A stretch of 64,000 nucleotides of DNA from Burkholderiales bacterium (GTDB lineage: Bacteria > Pseudomonadota > Gammaproteobacteria > Burkholderiales > Burkholderiaceae_F). The translations under genes and the position numbers were made by a program. This document shows positions 7,668-16,961 of the stretch, piece after piece. The stretch lies in assembly GCA_016716275.1 (NCBI GenBank), contig JADJWR010000002.1:1054001-1118000 (forward strand), written 5' to 3'. Position 1 is the stretch's first letter. Every line of letters begins with the position of its first letter. The notes beneath the pieces were generated by a model. The model was not told the DNA's origin and made no database searches. It saw nothing but the letters and a program-made list of their open reading frames with translations.

Positions 7668-9212
7668 TTGAACCTGCTGCGTGCCGCTGCCACCGTTTCC
7701 GGGCTGACGCTCGCCTCGCGCGTCACCGGGCTGGCGCGCGACCTGATCATCTCGCGGGTGTTCGGCGCCAGCGCCGAGACCGACGCCTTCAACGTGGCCT
7801 TCCGGCTGCCGAACCTGCTGCGCCGGCTGTTCGCCGAAGGCGCTTTCCAGCAGGCCTTCGTGCCGATCCTGGCCGAGGTGCGTTCGCGCGAGGGCGACAG
7901 CCGCACCCGGCAACTGGTCGACCATGTGGCCACCGCGCTGTTCTGGGCCGTGCTGGCCGCCTCGATCCTCGGCGTCGCGGCGGCGCCGGTGCTGGTCTGG
8001 CTGGTGGCCTCGGGGCTGGCGCGCGATCCGGCGGCCTTCGACCTGGCGACGCTGATGACCCGCTGGATGTTCCCTTACATCCTGTTCATGTCGCTGGTGG
8101 CGCTGTCGGCCAGCGTGCTGAACACATTTCGCCGCTTCTCGGTGCCGGCGGCCACGCCGGTGCTGCTGAACCTGTCGTTCATCGCCTGCGCGCTCTGGCT
8201 GGCGCCGCGCATGTCGCAGCCGATCCTGGCGCTGGCAGCGGCGGTGGTCATCGGCGGCGTGCTGCAGCTGGCGGTGCAACTGCCGGCGCTGGCGGCTGTC
8301 GGCATGCTGCCGCGCCTGGGCGGGCTCCGGTCGGCGCTGCGGGATCCCGCCGTGCGCCGCATCCTGAAGCTGATGGTGCCGGCGCTTTTTGCCGTGTCGG
8401 TGGCGCAGCTGTCGATCATCATCAACACCAACATCGCCTCGCATCTGACGGTCGGCAGCGTGACCTGGCTCGCCTTCGCCGACCGGCTGATGGAGTTCCC
8501 CACCGCGCTGCTCGGCGTGGCGCTGGGTACCGTGCTGCTGCCCAGCCTCGCCAAGGCCCATGCCGAGGCGCGTCAAGAGGATTACAGCCGGCTGCTGGAC
8601 TGGGGCCTGCGGCTCACCGTGCTCATCGCGCTGCCCGCGGCGCTCGGACTGGGCCTGCTTGCGGAAGGCGCGATCGCCGTGCTGTTCCAGGGCGGGCGCT
8701 TTTCCGCCAACGACGTTGCGCAGACCGCGCTGGCGCTGACCGGCTACGCGATCGGCCTGCTCGGCCTGATCGGGGTGAAGATCCTGGCACCCGGCTTCTA
8801 CGCCCGGCAGGACATCAGGACGCCGGTGAAGATCGCCGTCGTCGCGCTGCTGACCACCCAGGCGGCGAACCTGGTCCTGGTGCCGCTGTACGCCCACGCC
8901 GGCCTGGCGGCGTCGGTCAGCGTCGGCGCGCTGGCAAATGCGGCGATGCTTTTCGTCGGTCTGCGGCGGCGCGGCCTTTATCGGCCTTCGCCGGGCTGGC
9001 CGGTGTTCACCGGCAAGGTGGCGATCGCCCTGGCCGCGCTGGCGCTGGCGCTCTGGCTGGGGGGCCGGCAGGTCGACTGGACCGGCATGCAGGCGCAGTG
9101 GCCGCTGCGGGCCGCGCTGCTGACCGGGCTGATCGGCGGTGGCGCCGCGATCTACGGCGCCGTGCTGCTGCTGCTCGGCTTCCGCCCGCGCGATTTCAGC
9201 CGAGCTGCCTGA
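7668..9212 (+). CDS. murJ: Lipid II flippase MurJ (MviN)
   Basis: Flips undecaprenyl-linked lipid II across the inner membrane for peptidoglycan synthesis. About 514 residues with some fourteen hydrophobic segments. The N-terminus NLLRAAATVSGLTLASRVTG and the ARDLIISRVFGASAETDAF segment are typical of the MOP exporter superfamily member MurJ. TTG 7668 is preferred because family members begin MNLLRA; an in-frame TTG at 7629 would add 13 atypical residues. Divergent from rpsT. Its stop overlaps the 3' end of the convergent peroxiredoxin gene by 17 bases. Confidence 0.93.
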   Translation: MNLLRAAATVSGLTLASRVTGLARDLIISRVFGASAETDAFNVAFRLPNLLRRLFAEGAFQQAFVPILAEVRSREGDSRTRQLVDHVATALFWAVLAASILGVAAAPVLVWLVASGLARDPAAFDLATLMTRWMFPYILFMSLVALSASVLNTFRRFSVPAATPVLLNLSFIACALWLAPRMSQPILALAAAVVIGGVLQLAVQLPALAAVGMLPRLGGLRSALRDPAVRRILKLMVPALFAVSVAQLSIIINTNIASHLTVGSVTWLAFADRLMEFPTALLGVALGTVLLPSLAKAHAEARQEDYSRLLDWGLRLTVLIALPAALGLGLLAEGAIAVLFQGGRFSANDVAQTALALTGYAIGLLGLIGVKILAPGFYARQDIRTPVKIAVVALLTTQAANLVLVPLYAHAGLAASVSVGALANAAMLFVGLRRRGLYRPSPGWPVFTGKVAIALAALALALWLGGRQVDWTGMQAQWPLRAALLTGLIGGGAAIYGAVLLLLGFRPRDFSRAA

Positions 9213-9702
9213 GCATCGTCTCGGCGTCGCTCACCTCGTACTTGCCGGGCGCCTCGACGTTCAGCGACTTGACGACGCCGTTGTCGACCAGCATCGAGAA
9301 GCGCTGGCAGCGCATTCCCATGCCGCGGCCGGTCAGGTCGAGTTCCAGTCCGAGCTTCCTCGCGTAGTCGGCCGATCCGTCGGCCATCATCCGCACCTTG
9401 CCGCCGACCTTCTGCTCGCGACCCCAGGCGCCCATCACGAAGGCGTCGTTGACCGCCAGGCACCAGATCTCGTCGACGCCCTTGGCCTTGAGCGCGTCGA
9501 ACTGCTGCAGGTAGCTCGGCACGTGCTTGGCCGAGCAGGTCGGCGTATACGCGCCGGGCAGGCCGAAGATGACGATCTTCTTGCCTTTGATCAGGTCGGC
9601 TACCAGGAACGTGTTCGGGCCGATCGAGCAGCCCGCGGTTTCGACCTCGATGAACTCCTGCAGCTGGCCGTCCGGCAGCCTGTCGCCGATCTTGATCGTC
9701 AT
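9196..9702 (-). CDS. Peroxiredoxin, Prx5/hybrid type
   Basis: 168 residues. The motif GLPGAYTPTCSAKHVP holds the peroxidatic cysteine (residue 56), as in the Prx5/AhpE-like class, which reduces hydroperoxides using glutathione/glutaredoxin or thioredoxin. WCLAVNDAFVMGAWG and RCQRFSMLVDNGVV complete the fold. A good ATG at 9702 is preceded by GGAGAT. There is no glutaredoxin domain at the C-terminus, so it is the stand-alone form. Convergent with murJ. Cytoplasmic, since no signal peptide is present. Confidence 0.93.
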   Translation of the reverse strand: MTIKIGDRLPDGQLQEFIEVETAGCSIGPNTFLVADLIKGKKIVIFGLPGAYTPTCSAKHVPSYLQQFDALKAKGVDEIWCLAVNDAFVMGAWGREQKVGGKVRMMADGSADYARKLGLELDLTGRGMGMRCQRFSMLVDNGVVKSLNVEAPGKYEVSDAETMLRQLG

Positions 9703-9753
9703 CTCTGATCTCCTTGGAAGAATGAGGGGGCGAGTCTAGCGGCGCCGCGCGGG

Positions 9754-11529
9754 TCAGTCGCCGAGCGCGACCCCTTCACGCCGAGGGTCGGCGCCTCCCG
9801 CCCAGGCGCGGCGCCCGTCGGGCAGTCGCACGCGGACGATGCCCTGCAGGCCACTCACCATCGGAATTTCCCTGACCTCGTGGCCGCGCGCGCGCAGCGC
9901 CTCGACCACGCCGCGGTCGACGCGGCCGCGCTCGAGCTCGGTCGGCCCGTTGCGGCTGCCGAAGTTGGCCAGGCTGATCGCCTGCTGGATGTCGAGGTCC
10001 CAGTCGAGCACGCCGACCAGCGTCCTGGCGACGTAGCCGATGATCAATGAACCGCCCGGCGAGCCGACCGTGGCGACCAACTCGCCGCCGGCGCGGTCGA
10101 AGACAAGCGTCGGTGCCATCGACGAGCGTGGCCGCTTGCCGGGCTGCAGCCGGTTGGCGACCGGCTTGCCGTCTTCGCCCGGCGCGAAGGAAAAGTCGGT
10201 CAGCTGGTTGTTCAGCAGGAAGCCGCGCACCATCAGGCGCGCGCCGAACTGGTCTTCGATCGAGGAGGTCATCGCCACCGCGTTGCCGAAGCCGTCGACC
10301 GCCGAGATATGCGAGGTGGCGATTCGCTGTGCCTCGTCTGCCGCCCAGGTCATGGTGTAGCCGGCCGGCACGCCCGGCTGGGCGCGTCCCATGCTGCGTT
10401 CGCCGATCAGCCCCGCGCGATCGGCGAGGTAGCGCGGGTGGGTCAGCGCGATCCAGTCGACCGGGATGAAGTCGGGATCGGCGACGTACACATTGCGGTC
10501 GGCGAACGCCAGCCGGCCTGCCTCGGCGAACAGGTGCACGGCGTCGGCCTGCGGCTGCAGTTGCCCGTCGGCCTCGACCGGCGGCACCACCGCGATGTTG
10601 CGCACGGCGAAGATGCCCAGCATCTGTGCCACCGCGATGCCGCCGGAGGACGGCGGCGGCATGCCGCAGACGCGCCAGCGCTTGTAGTCGGTGCACACCG
10701 GCACGCGCTCGGCGGCCCGGTAGGCGGCGAGGTCGGACTCGGCAAGCTTGCCGGCGTTCGGGTGCGATCGCACGGTGCGCACGACGTCGGCAGCGATCTC
10801 GCCGCGGTAGAAGGTGTCGGCGCTGCCGGCGGCGATGGCGCGCAGCGTCGCCGCCAGTTGCGGGTTGCGCAGCACCGTGCCGACGGGCTTCGGTGCGCCG
10901 TCGGCCCCGTAGAAGTAACTGCGCGCGGTCGGGTCCCTGGCGAGATGCTTGTCGTCCGTCAGCAGCGCGTGCAGCCGCGGCGAGATGGCAAAGCCGCCGT
11001 CGGCCAGCCGGATCGCCGGCTCGAACAGCCGCGCCCAGGCGAGCCTGCCGTGCTGCCGGTGCGCCGCCTCGAGCATGCGCAGCACGCCGGGCGTGCCGAC
11101 CGAGCGGCCGCCGACCGCCGCCTCGTGGAACGCCATCGGCCTGCCGCCGACCATGAACAGGTTCTCGTCGGCGGCCATCGGCGCGGTCTCGCGCCCGTCG
11201 AAGGCCTGTACCTGCCGGCCGTCGAAGTGCAGCAGGAAGGCGCCGCCGCCGACGCCCGAACTCTGCGGCTCGACCAGCGTCAGCACCATCTGCATGGCGA
11301 TCGCGGCGTCGACCGCCGATCCCCCGGCACGGAGGATTTCGCGACCGGCCTCCGCCGCGAGCGGATTGGCCGCCGCCGCCATGTGCCGGGTGGCGATCGT
11401 CGTGTGCAACCCGGCGCGGAAGCCGGAGGCCGCTTCGGGCGCGGACGGGCGATCGGGGGCGCTGGCGCAGGCTGCCAGCAGCAGGCCGGCGGCGAGCGCG
11501 GCGAAACGGGATTTCAGTGCGGCAGCCAT
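9754..11529 (-). CDS. ggt: Gamma-glutamyltranspeptidase, lipoprotein-type signal
   Basis: 591 residues. Cleaves gamma-glutamyl bonds (glutathione and its conjugates) in the periplasm; the precursor cuts itself into large and small subunits. The nucleophile threonine is in ATSHISAVDGFGNAVAMTSS, and the GSPGGSLIIGYVARTL segment closes the active site. The N-terminus from MAAALKSRF has a hydrophobic stretch ending in LLLAACAS, a lipobox with cysteine 21, so the protein is probably membrane anchored. The ATG at 11529 is chosen because upstream in-frame sequence is part of a REP repeat. Single gene, no operon partner. Confidence 0.92.
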   Translation of the reverse strand: MAAALKSRFAALAAGLLLAACASAPDRPSAPEAASGFRAGLHTTIATRHMAAAANPLAAEAGREILRAGGSAVDAAIAMQMVLTLVEPQSSGVGGGAFLLHFDGRQVQAFDGRETAPMAADENLFMVGGRPMAFHEAAVGGRSVGTPGVLRMLEAAHRQHGRLAWARLFEPAIRLADGGFAISPRLHALLTDDKHLARDPTARSYFYGADGAPKPVGTVLRNPQLAATLRAIAAGSADTFYRGEIAADVVRTVRSHPNAGKLAESDLAAYRAAERVPVCTDYKRWRVCGMPPPSSGGIAVAQMLGIFAVRNIAVVPPVEADGQLQPQADAVHLFAEAGRLAFADRNVYVADPDFIPVDWIALTHPRYLADRAGLIGERSMGRAQPGVPAGYTMTWAADEAQRIATSHISAVDGFGNAVAMTSSIEDQFGARLMVRGFLLNNQLTDFSFAPGEDGKPVANRLQPGKRPRSSMAPTLVFDRAGGELVATVGSPGGSLIIGYVARTLVGVLDWDLDIQQAISLANFGSRNGPTELERGRVDRGVVEALRARGHEVREIPMVSGLQGIVRVRLPDGRRAWAGGADPRREGVALGD

Positions 11530-11560
11530 GGAGACGAAGGGGCCCCTCGGACCAAAAGAC

Positions 11561-11588
11561 ACTGGATCCCCGCCTTCGCGGGGATGAC
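11561..11588. repeat. REP-like palindromic repeat
   Basis: ATCCCCGC (11566-11573), loop CTTC, GCGGGGAT (11578-11585), flanked by CTGG and GAC. This is the widespread TGGATCCCCGC...GCGGGGATGAC type of extragenic repeat. It sits just upstream of the ggt start codon. Related sequence occurs at 18902-18973. Confidence 0.7.
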
Positions 11589-11641
11589 GCATCCGTTTCC
11601 GATCGCCGCGCGCCTTCGGCGCTTGCTCTCGGACGGATGCG

Positions 11642-12412
11642 TCACTTCGGTTGCAGGCGGATGGCGCCGTCGAGGCGGATCGTCTCGCCGTTGAGCATCA
11701 CGTTGCCGAGGATCGCGGCGACCAGGTTGGCGTACTCGGCCGGCTTGCCCAGGCGCGACGGGAAAGGCACCTGCTTGCCGAGCGAGTCCTGCACCTCCTG
11801 CGGCATGCCGAGCAGCATCGGCGTCTCGAACAGGCCCGGCGCGATGGTCACGCAGCGGATGCCGCTGCGCGACAGATCGCGCGCGATCGGCAGCGTCATG
11901 CCGACCACGCCGCCCTTCGACGCCGAGTAAGCCGCCTGGCCGATCTGCCCGTCGAAGGCGGCGACCGAGGCGGTGTTGATCAGCACGCCGCGCTCGCCTT
12001 CGGCAGTCGGCGCCTGCCTGCTCATCGCGGCGGCTGCCAGCCGGATCATGTTGAAGGTGCCGATCAGATTGATGCCGATGACCCGCTGGAAGCTGGCCAG
12101 CGCGTGCGGACTGTCCTTGCCGACCGTCTTCTCGCCGATGGCGATGCCGGCGCAGTTGACCAGGCCGCGCAGCGTGCCCAGCGCGGTCGCCGCGTCGACC
12201 GCCGCCTGGCCGTCGGCTTCCGAGGTGACGTCGCACTTGACGAAGCGGACGTTGGCGCCCAGTTCCTTTGCCAGCATCTCGCCCCTGTCGGCCTGCAGGT
12301 CGGCGATGATCACCTTGCCGCCGGCTCCTGCCAGCATCCGTGCCGTGCCGCCGCCAAGGCCCGAGGCGCCGCCGGTGACGATGAAGACGTTGTCCTTGAT
12401 TTCCATGGCCAT
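11642..12412 (-). CDS. SDR-family 3-hydroxyacyl-CoA dehydrogenase type II-like
   Basis: 256 residues. Rossmann motif TGGASGLGGGTARML near residue 14, NCAGIAI, and the catalytic pair in NTASVAAFDGQIGQAAYSASKGG. The segment VTIAPGLFETPMLLGMPQEV and overall length match the 17-beta-HSD10 / 3-hydroxyacyl-CoA dehydrogenase type II group, which oxidises 3-hydroxyacyl-CoA with NAD. It is divergent from the CoA-transferase gene (65-base gap), so a shared role in acyl-CoA turnover is plausible. A start at the second ATG (12406) is equally possible. Substrate range is inferred from family only. Confidence 0.85.
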   Translation of the reverse strand: MAMEIKDNVFIVTGGASGLGGGTARMLAGAGGKVIIADLQADRGEMLAKELGANVRFVKCDVTSEADGQAAVDAATALGTLRGLVNCAGIAIGEKTVGKDSPHALASFQRVIGINLIGTFNMIRLAAAAMSRQAPTAEGERGVLINTASVAAFDGQIGQAAYSASKGGVVGMTLPIARDLSRSGIRCVTIAPGLFETPMLLGMPQEVQDSLGKQVPFPSRLGKPAEYANLVAAILGNVMLNGETIRLDGAIRLQPK

Positions 12413-12477
12413 CCTCTTGTCGTTAGAGTGTCGGCGATTCTAGAAGAGCAGGCGGCGAAGCCTGCGAGGAGACCGGC

Positions 12478-14481
12478 ATGAGCACCCACGGCCGCGAACT
12501 GCTGGCGGCGCTGCGCACCTTCGAGAAGGGCAAGATCGTCAGCGCGCGCGAGGCGGTGCAGCTGATCCAGGACGGCGACACGCTCGCCACCAGCGGCTTC
12601 GTCGGCATCGGCTTCGCAGAGAACATCGCGGTGGCGATCGAGCAGCGGTTCGCCGAGTCGAGCGCCGCCGATCCCGACGGCATCGGCCGCCCCGCCGGGC
12701 TGACGCTCGTCTATGCCGCAGGCCAGGGCGACGGCAAGGACCGCGGGCTCAACCACCTCGGCCACGAGGGGCTGGTGAAGCGCGTGATCGGCGGCCACTG
12801 GGGGCTGGTGCCGCGCGTGCAGGCGCTGGCGGTCGCCAACCGGATCGAGGCCTACAACCTGCCGCAGGGCGTGATCACGCACCTGTATCGCGACACCGCG
12901 GCCGGCAAGCCGGGCCACCTCACCAGGATCGGCCTGGGCACCTTCGTCGACCCGCGGCTGGGCGGCGGCAAGCTGAACCCGCGCACGACCGAGGATCTGG
13001 TCCGTCTGATGGAGATCGACGGCGAGGAGTACCTGTTCTACAAGGCGCCGAAGATCGACGTCGGCATCGTCCGCGGCACCACCGCGGATGTCGACGGCAA
13101 CATCACGATGGAGAAGGAGGCGCTCACCCTCGAGGGGCTGGCGATCGCCATGGCGGCGCGCAACTCGGGCGGCATCGTCATCGTGCAGGTCGAGCGCATC
13201 GCCGAGCGCGGGTCGCTGAATCCGCGCCAGGTGAAGATCCCCGGCGTGCTGGTCGACTGCGTGGTGGTGGCCGAGCAGCCCGAGTACCACTGGCAGACCT
13301 TCGTCGAGCCGTACAGCCCGGCGTTCGCCGGCGAGATCCGGGTGCCGGCCAGCCACGTGCAGCCGATGCCGATGAGCGAGCGCAAGATCATTGCCCGCCG
13401 CGCCGCGCTGGAGCTGCGCGCCAACGCGGTGGTCAACCTCGGCATCGGCATGCCCGACGGTGTCTCGCTGGTGGCCGCCGAGGAAAGGGTGATCGACCTC
13501 ATGACGCTGACCGCCGAGCCCGGCGTGGTCGGCGGCATTCCGGCGGCGGGCCTGAACTTCGGCGCCGCGGTGAACACGCAGGCGATCATCGACCAGCCGT
13601 ACCAGTTCGACTTCTACGACGGCGGCGGGCTCGACATGGCTTTCCTGGGGCTGGCGCAGGCCGACCGCGAGGGGAACCTCAACGTCAGCAAGTTCGGCCC
13701 CCGGCTGGCCGGCGCCGGCGGCTTCATCAACATCTCGCAGTCGGCCAAGAGCGTGGTCTTCGTCGGCACGTTCACCGCCGGGAGCCTCCGGGTGGCGATC
13801 GAGGACGGCAAGCTGGTGCTGCACAACGACATCGGCCCGCGCAAGTTCGTGCGCGAGGTCGAGCACCGCACCTTCTCCGGCGCCTACGCGCTGTCGCGCG
13901 GACAGAACGTGCTGTACGTCACCGAGCGCTGCGTGTTCCGGCTGACGCCGGAAGGCATGGAACTCACGGAGGTGGCGCCGGGCATCGAGATCGAGCGCGA
14001 CATCCTGGCGAAGATGGACTTCGAGCCGCTGATCCGCGGCACGCCGGCGCCGATGGACGCGGCGATCTTCGCCGACGGGCCGATGGGCCTGCGCGAGCGG
14101 ATGCTCGAGGTGCCGCTGTCGGCGCGCTTCGCCTACGACGACCAGCAGAACATCATCTTCATCAACTTCGAGCGGCTGCGCGTGCGCGCCCAGGCCGACA
14201 TCGACGCCATCGAGCGCGAGGTCGACGCGCACCTGAAGCCGATCGGCCACCGGGTCTACGCGATCGTCAACTACGACCATTTCGAAATCGCGCCGGAGCT
14301 CGAGGACGCCTACGCGGCGATGGTCAAGGGACTGGTCGAGCGCTACTACGACGGTGTGTCGCGCTACACGACCTCGGGCTTCATGCGCGCCAAGCTGGGC
14401 GGCGCGCTGCGCAAGCGCGGCCTGGCACCGCACGTGTACGAGTCGCCGCAGCAGGCACTGGCCCACGTGCGCGACACCTGA
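12478..14481 (+). CDS. Acyl-CoA:acetate / 3-ketoacid CoA-transferase with C-terminal extension
   Basis: 667 residues. Family I CoA-transferase: GDTLATSGFVGIGFAENI opens the first half, and LTAEPGVVGGIPAAGLNFG carries the glutamate expected to form the enzyme-CoA thioester. Both transferase halves are in one chain, as in propionate CoA-transferase. Members of that group are usually around 520 residues; here some 140 residues follow the catalytic part (after LAKMDFEP), including NIIFINFERLRVRAQADIDAI and YTTSGFMRAKLG. The extension is the same reading frame with normal codon use. Likely interconverts short acyl-CoAs and acids; substrates unknown. Preceded by GGAGACC. Confidence 0.88.
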   Translation: MSTHGRELLAALRTFEKGKIVSAREAVQLIQDGDTLATSGFVGIGFAENIAVAIEQRFAESSAADPDGIGRPAGLTLVYAAGQGDGKDRGLNHLGHEGLVKRVIGGHWGLVPRVQALAVANRIEAYNLPQGVITHLYRDTAAGKPGHLTRIGLGTFVDPRLGGGKLNPRTTEDLVRLMEIDGEEYLFYKAPKIDVGIVRGTTADVDGNITMEKEALTLEGLAIAMAARNSGGIVIVQVERIAERGSLNPRQVKIPGVLVDCVVVAEQPEYHWQTFVEPYSPAFAGEIRVPASHVQPMPMSERKIIARRAALELRANAVVNLGIGMPDGVSLVAAEERVIDLMTLTAEPGVVGGIPAAGLNFGAAVNTQAIIDQPYQFDFYDGGGLDMAFLGLAQADREGNLNVSKFGPRLAGAGGFINISQSAKSVVFVGTFTAGSLRVAIEDGKLVLHNDIGPRKFVREVEHRTFSGAYALSRGQNVLYVTERCVFRLTPEGMELTEVAPGIEIERDILAKMDFEPLIRGTPAPMDAAIFADGPMGLRERMLEVPLSARFAYDDQQNIIFINFERLRVRAQADIDAIEREVDAHLKPIGHRVYAIVNYDHFEIAPELEDAYAAMVKGLVERYYDGVSRYTTSGFMRAKLGGALRKRGLAPHVYESPQQALAHVRDT

Positions 14482-14487
14482 CCGACA

Positions 14488-14934
14488 CTAGTCGAAGCTG
14501 CAGCGGAACGAGATCCACAGCGTGCCGGAAAGGCCGGGCGAGCCCGACATCCGCGTGTTCATGCGCACCACCGGCGCCAGGCAGTGGCGGGCCGCCAGAC
14601 CGGCGGAGTCGAGCGCCGCTTCGAGCGCGTGGGAGCGCATGCCGAAGCTCAGCCTCGGTCGCCGGCTCTGCCCGCGAAGGTCGTCGGGGCGGGTCTCGAC
14701 GATCACTGCATCGAAGCTGCTGCGTGCTCGCAGTTCCATAGGCGGCAGCCGGGCGCTGCCGGCGCAGGCAGCATTGCCGCATGGCGACCGCGATGGGAAA
14801 CCGGATGCTCGTTCGACGAACCGCGGCGTGAGCACCTGCAGCGTCGGGTCAGTCGTCTGTGCCGCTGCCGACTGCAGCGTCAGCAGCACGCCGATGGTGG
14901 CCGTTGCCTGGATCCTGCCGTTGCGTCGACCCAT
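14488..14934 (-). CDS. Hypothetical exported protein
   Basis: 148 residues from ATG 14934. MGRRNGRIQATATIGVLLTLQSAAAQ reads as a signal peptide with a likely cut after SAAAQ. The mature part has a possible disulphide pair (CGNAAC), a central VIVETRPDDLRGQS, and ends SGTLWISFRCSFD with an aromatic C-terminal strand. No family recognised. Convergent with the CoA-transferase gene, with 6 bases between the stops. The opposite strand is also open over much of this stretch, so coding status rests on the signal peptide and clean ending. Confidence 0.5.
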   Translation of the reverse strand: MGRRNGRIQATATIGVLLTLQSAAAQTTDPTLQVLTPRFVERASGFPSRSPCGNAACAGSARLPPMELRARSSFDAVIVETRPDDLRGQSRRPRLSFGMRSHALEAALDSAGLAARHCLAPVVRMNTRMSGSPGLSGTLWISFRCSFD

Positions 14935-15227
14935 GCTGCACCTGTCGAGAGGGGCGCGGTCCGGGAGACGATCGCCCGTCACGACCACGCTACTTGGCCG
15001 TCGCCTCGGCGGACAATGCGGCGTTCGGCCTAGGCGAAAGCCGGGGTGCCGGATGAGCGAGCCGCGCGGAGCGAGAACGTGACCAGCGGGCCGGGTGTCG
15101 GCGGCGCGCATTGCCGGTCAGTGGGTGCGCACATCGAACGGCATCCGGGTCCGGTGCGTCATCCTTGCAGGGGAGACGACGTGCGCCGCTCGGCGGGCGG
15201 GGCGACGCAGTTGGCGTGCCAGGGTCG

Positions 15228-15764
15228 ATGAAGAAGCGATCGCTGCCGCTCGGCCGCGTGTACCGGCTGCTCGAGCCGGGGCCGGTGGTGCTGCTGACCA
15301 CCGCGCACGCCGGCCGCGCCAACGTGATGACGATGTCCTGGCTGACGATGATCGACTTCGATCCGCCGCTGGTGGGCTGCGTGGTCAGCGATCGCAACTA
15401 CAGCTTCGGACTGCTGCGTCGCTCGCGGCAGTGCGTGATCAACGTTCCGACCGCCGACCTCGCCGCGAAGGTGGTCGCCTGCGGCAACTGCTCGGGCCGG
15501 CATATCGACAAGTTCGCCCGCTTCGGCCTGACCGCGGTGCCGGCATCGCAGGTAGCCGCGCCGCTGCTCGAGGAGTGCTTCGCCAGCCTCGAGTGCCGGG
15601 TGGCCGATTCGCGCTGGGCGAGGCGCTACTGCTTGTTCGTCCTCGAAGTGGTCAAGGCGTGGGTCGATCCGAGCGACGGCGCGCCGACCACGCTGCACCA
15701 TCGCGGCCGCGGCGAGTTCATGATCGCCGGCCGGACCATCAGGCTGCCGTCACGGATGAAGTAG
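15228..15764 (+). CDS. Flavin reductase-like (FMN-binding split barrel) protein
   Basis: 178 residues from ATG 15228, which lies inside a longer open frame whose upstream part is arginine/glycine-rich and unlike a protein. The core RANVMTMSWLTMIDFDPPLVGCVVSDRNYSF and CVINVPTADLA match the flavin reductase / DIM6-NTAB family, which binds FMN and often supplies reduced flavin to a partner oxygenase or acts as a small oxidoreductase. CGNCSGRHIDKFARFGL is also conserved in that family. No partner gene is adjacent. The 293 bases upstream, back to the hypothetical gene, show no further feature. Confidence 0.85.
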   Translation: MKKRSLPLGRVYRLLEPGPVVLLTTAHAGRANVMTMSWLTMIDFDPPLVGCVVSDRNYSFGLLRRSRQCVINVPTADLAAKVVACGNCSGRHIDKFARFGLTAVPASQVAAPLLEECFASLECRVADSRWARRYCLFVLEVVKAWVDPSDGAPTTLHHRGRGEFMIAGRTIRLPSRMK

Positions 15765-15997
15765 CGGCGGGTGGCGCGAGCCAGGGCGCGAATCGCTGCC
15801 CGGCGTCGCCTGCTGAAGTGGCCGATGCCAGGCACGGCACAGCGGGTCGGGCGGATACTTGCGCGTCAGCGCGTGCGGAGCCGTGGCGAAGGGTCTTGTC
15901 GGCGTGCTTCGCCGCGAAGCGCTGGCCCTGCAATGCGGGGTGAGCGGATGAGCGCGTGCCGCTGATGGCTTTCGTTCGGCTTCACGGGAGGATTGGC

Positions 15998-16444
15998 ATG
16001 ATCCGGTACGTCATGGTGGCGACGGCATTGGCGCTGACTGCCTGTGCGACCACGCACGAGATGAAGGCCACCCTGTCCACGTCGACGCTTGCCGCTGCCG
16101 AATCAGCGTTCTCCAGGTCGATGCAGGATCGGGACCTCGAGAAATTCGCTTCGCTGATCGCTCCGGACGCTGTCTTCATCAACGGCGGCGAGCCGTTGCG
16201 AGGGAAACCGGCGATCCTCGCCCACTGGAAGAAATTCTTTCAGTCTCCCGAGCCGCCGTTCGCGTGGCGTCCGGAAATCGTCGAGATCAGCGAAGCCGAC
16301 GGTCTCGGCTACACCGAGGGGCCGGTTCTGGCGCCGACTGGCACCGTCATCGCCAGGTTCTACTCGACCTGGAAGCTGCAGCCCGATGACCGCTGGCTGG
16401 TGGTGTTCGACAATGGTTACGAAGTCTGCGGTTGCGGCAAGTAG
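15998..16444 (+). CDS. Lipoprotein with SnoaL/DUF4440 (NTF2-like) domain
   Basis: 148 residues from ATG 15998, preceded by GGGAGGAT. MIRYVMVATALALTACATT is a lipoprotein signal (lipobox LTAC, cysteine 15). The rest, from ALAAAESAFSRSMQDRDLEKFASLIAPDAVFIN to the C-terminal FDNGYEVCGCGK, is a single NTF2-like alpha+beta barrel of the DUF4440/ketosteroid-isomerase-like group. Such domains bind small ligands and the role is unknown. The 233 bases before it hold nothing recognisable. Followed after 66 bases by a second NTF2-like gene, perhaps by duplication of the fold. Confidence 0.75.
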   Translation: MIRYVMVATALALTACATTHEMKATLSTSTLAAAESAFSRSMQDRDLEKFASLIAPDAVFINGGEPLRGKPAILAHWKKFFQSPEPPFAWRPEIVEISEADGLGYTEGPVLAPTGTVIARFYSTWKLQPDDRWLVVFDNGYEVCGCGK

Positions 16445-16510
16445 TCGCGGTGTCCGACCGGATGTGGCCGGGTGCCGTCGCGGGCGATGGCAATGGTTGG
16501 CGAGGCAACG

Positions 16511-16945
16511 ATGAATGATGTCTTTCCGCCGGCGGTCGAGCCGGCGCTGCGCGAGTGGCACCGCATCGTCGACAGCGGCGATCTCGCCGCGCTGCCGGCG
16601 CTGCTTCATCCGGATGTCGTCTTCCGCTCGCCGGCGGCGTTCAGGCCTTACCGCGGCGCGCCGACCGTGGCGCTGATCCTGCGCACCGTCTTCGGCGTGT
16701 TCTCCGGCTTCGCCTACGAGCGGCAGTTCGCCGCCGGCGAGGGCTTCGACGTGGCGCTGGAGTTCCGTGCGCAGGTGGGCGAGAAGCAGCTCAAGGGCAT
16801 CGATCTGATCCGCTTCGATGCCGATGGCCGCATCGTCGAGTTCGAGGTGATGATCCGGCCGGCGAGCGGGCTGGCGGCGCTGGCCGGCGAGATGGGCCGG
16901 CGGCTGGCCGCGGCGATGCCGGCAGACGGCTCGGGCGGCTCCTGA
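16511..16945 (+). CDS. SnoaL-like / NTF2-like domain protein
   Basis: 144 residues, cytoplasmic. EWHRIVDSGDLAALPALLHPDVVFRSPAAFRPYRG is the SnoaL-like pattern; the second half, KQLKGIDLIRFDADGRIVEFEVMIRP, is the closing sheet with the common DxxGRIxEFEVMIRP ending. Family members range from polyketide cyclases to uncharacterised binding proteins, so no function is assigned. ATG 16511 is preferred over upstream alternatives because MNDVFPPAVEPALREWH starts close to the domain and GAGG precedes it. Convergent with the thioesterase gene (16-base gap). Confidence 0.78.
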   Translation: MNDVFPPAVEPALREWHRIVDSGDLAALPALLHPDVVFRSPAAFRPYRGAPTVALILRTVFGVFSGFAYERQFAAGEGFDVALEFRAQVGEKQLKGIDLIRFDADGRIVEFEVMIRPASGLAALAGEMGRRLAAAMPADGSGGS

Positions 16946-16961
16946 GCGAAGGCGGCGCTCC

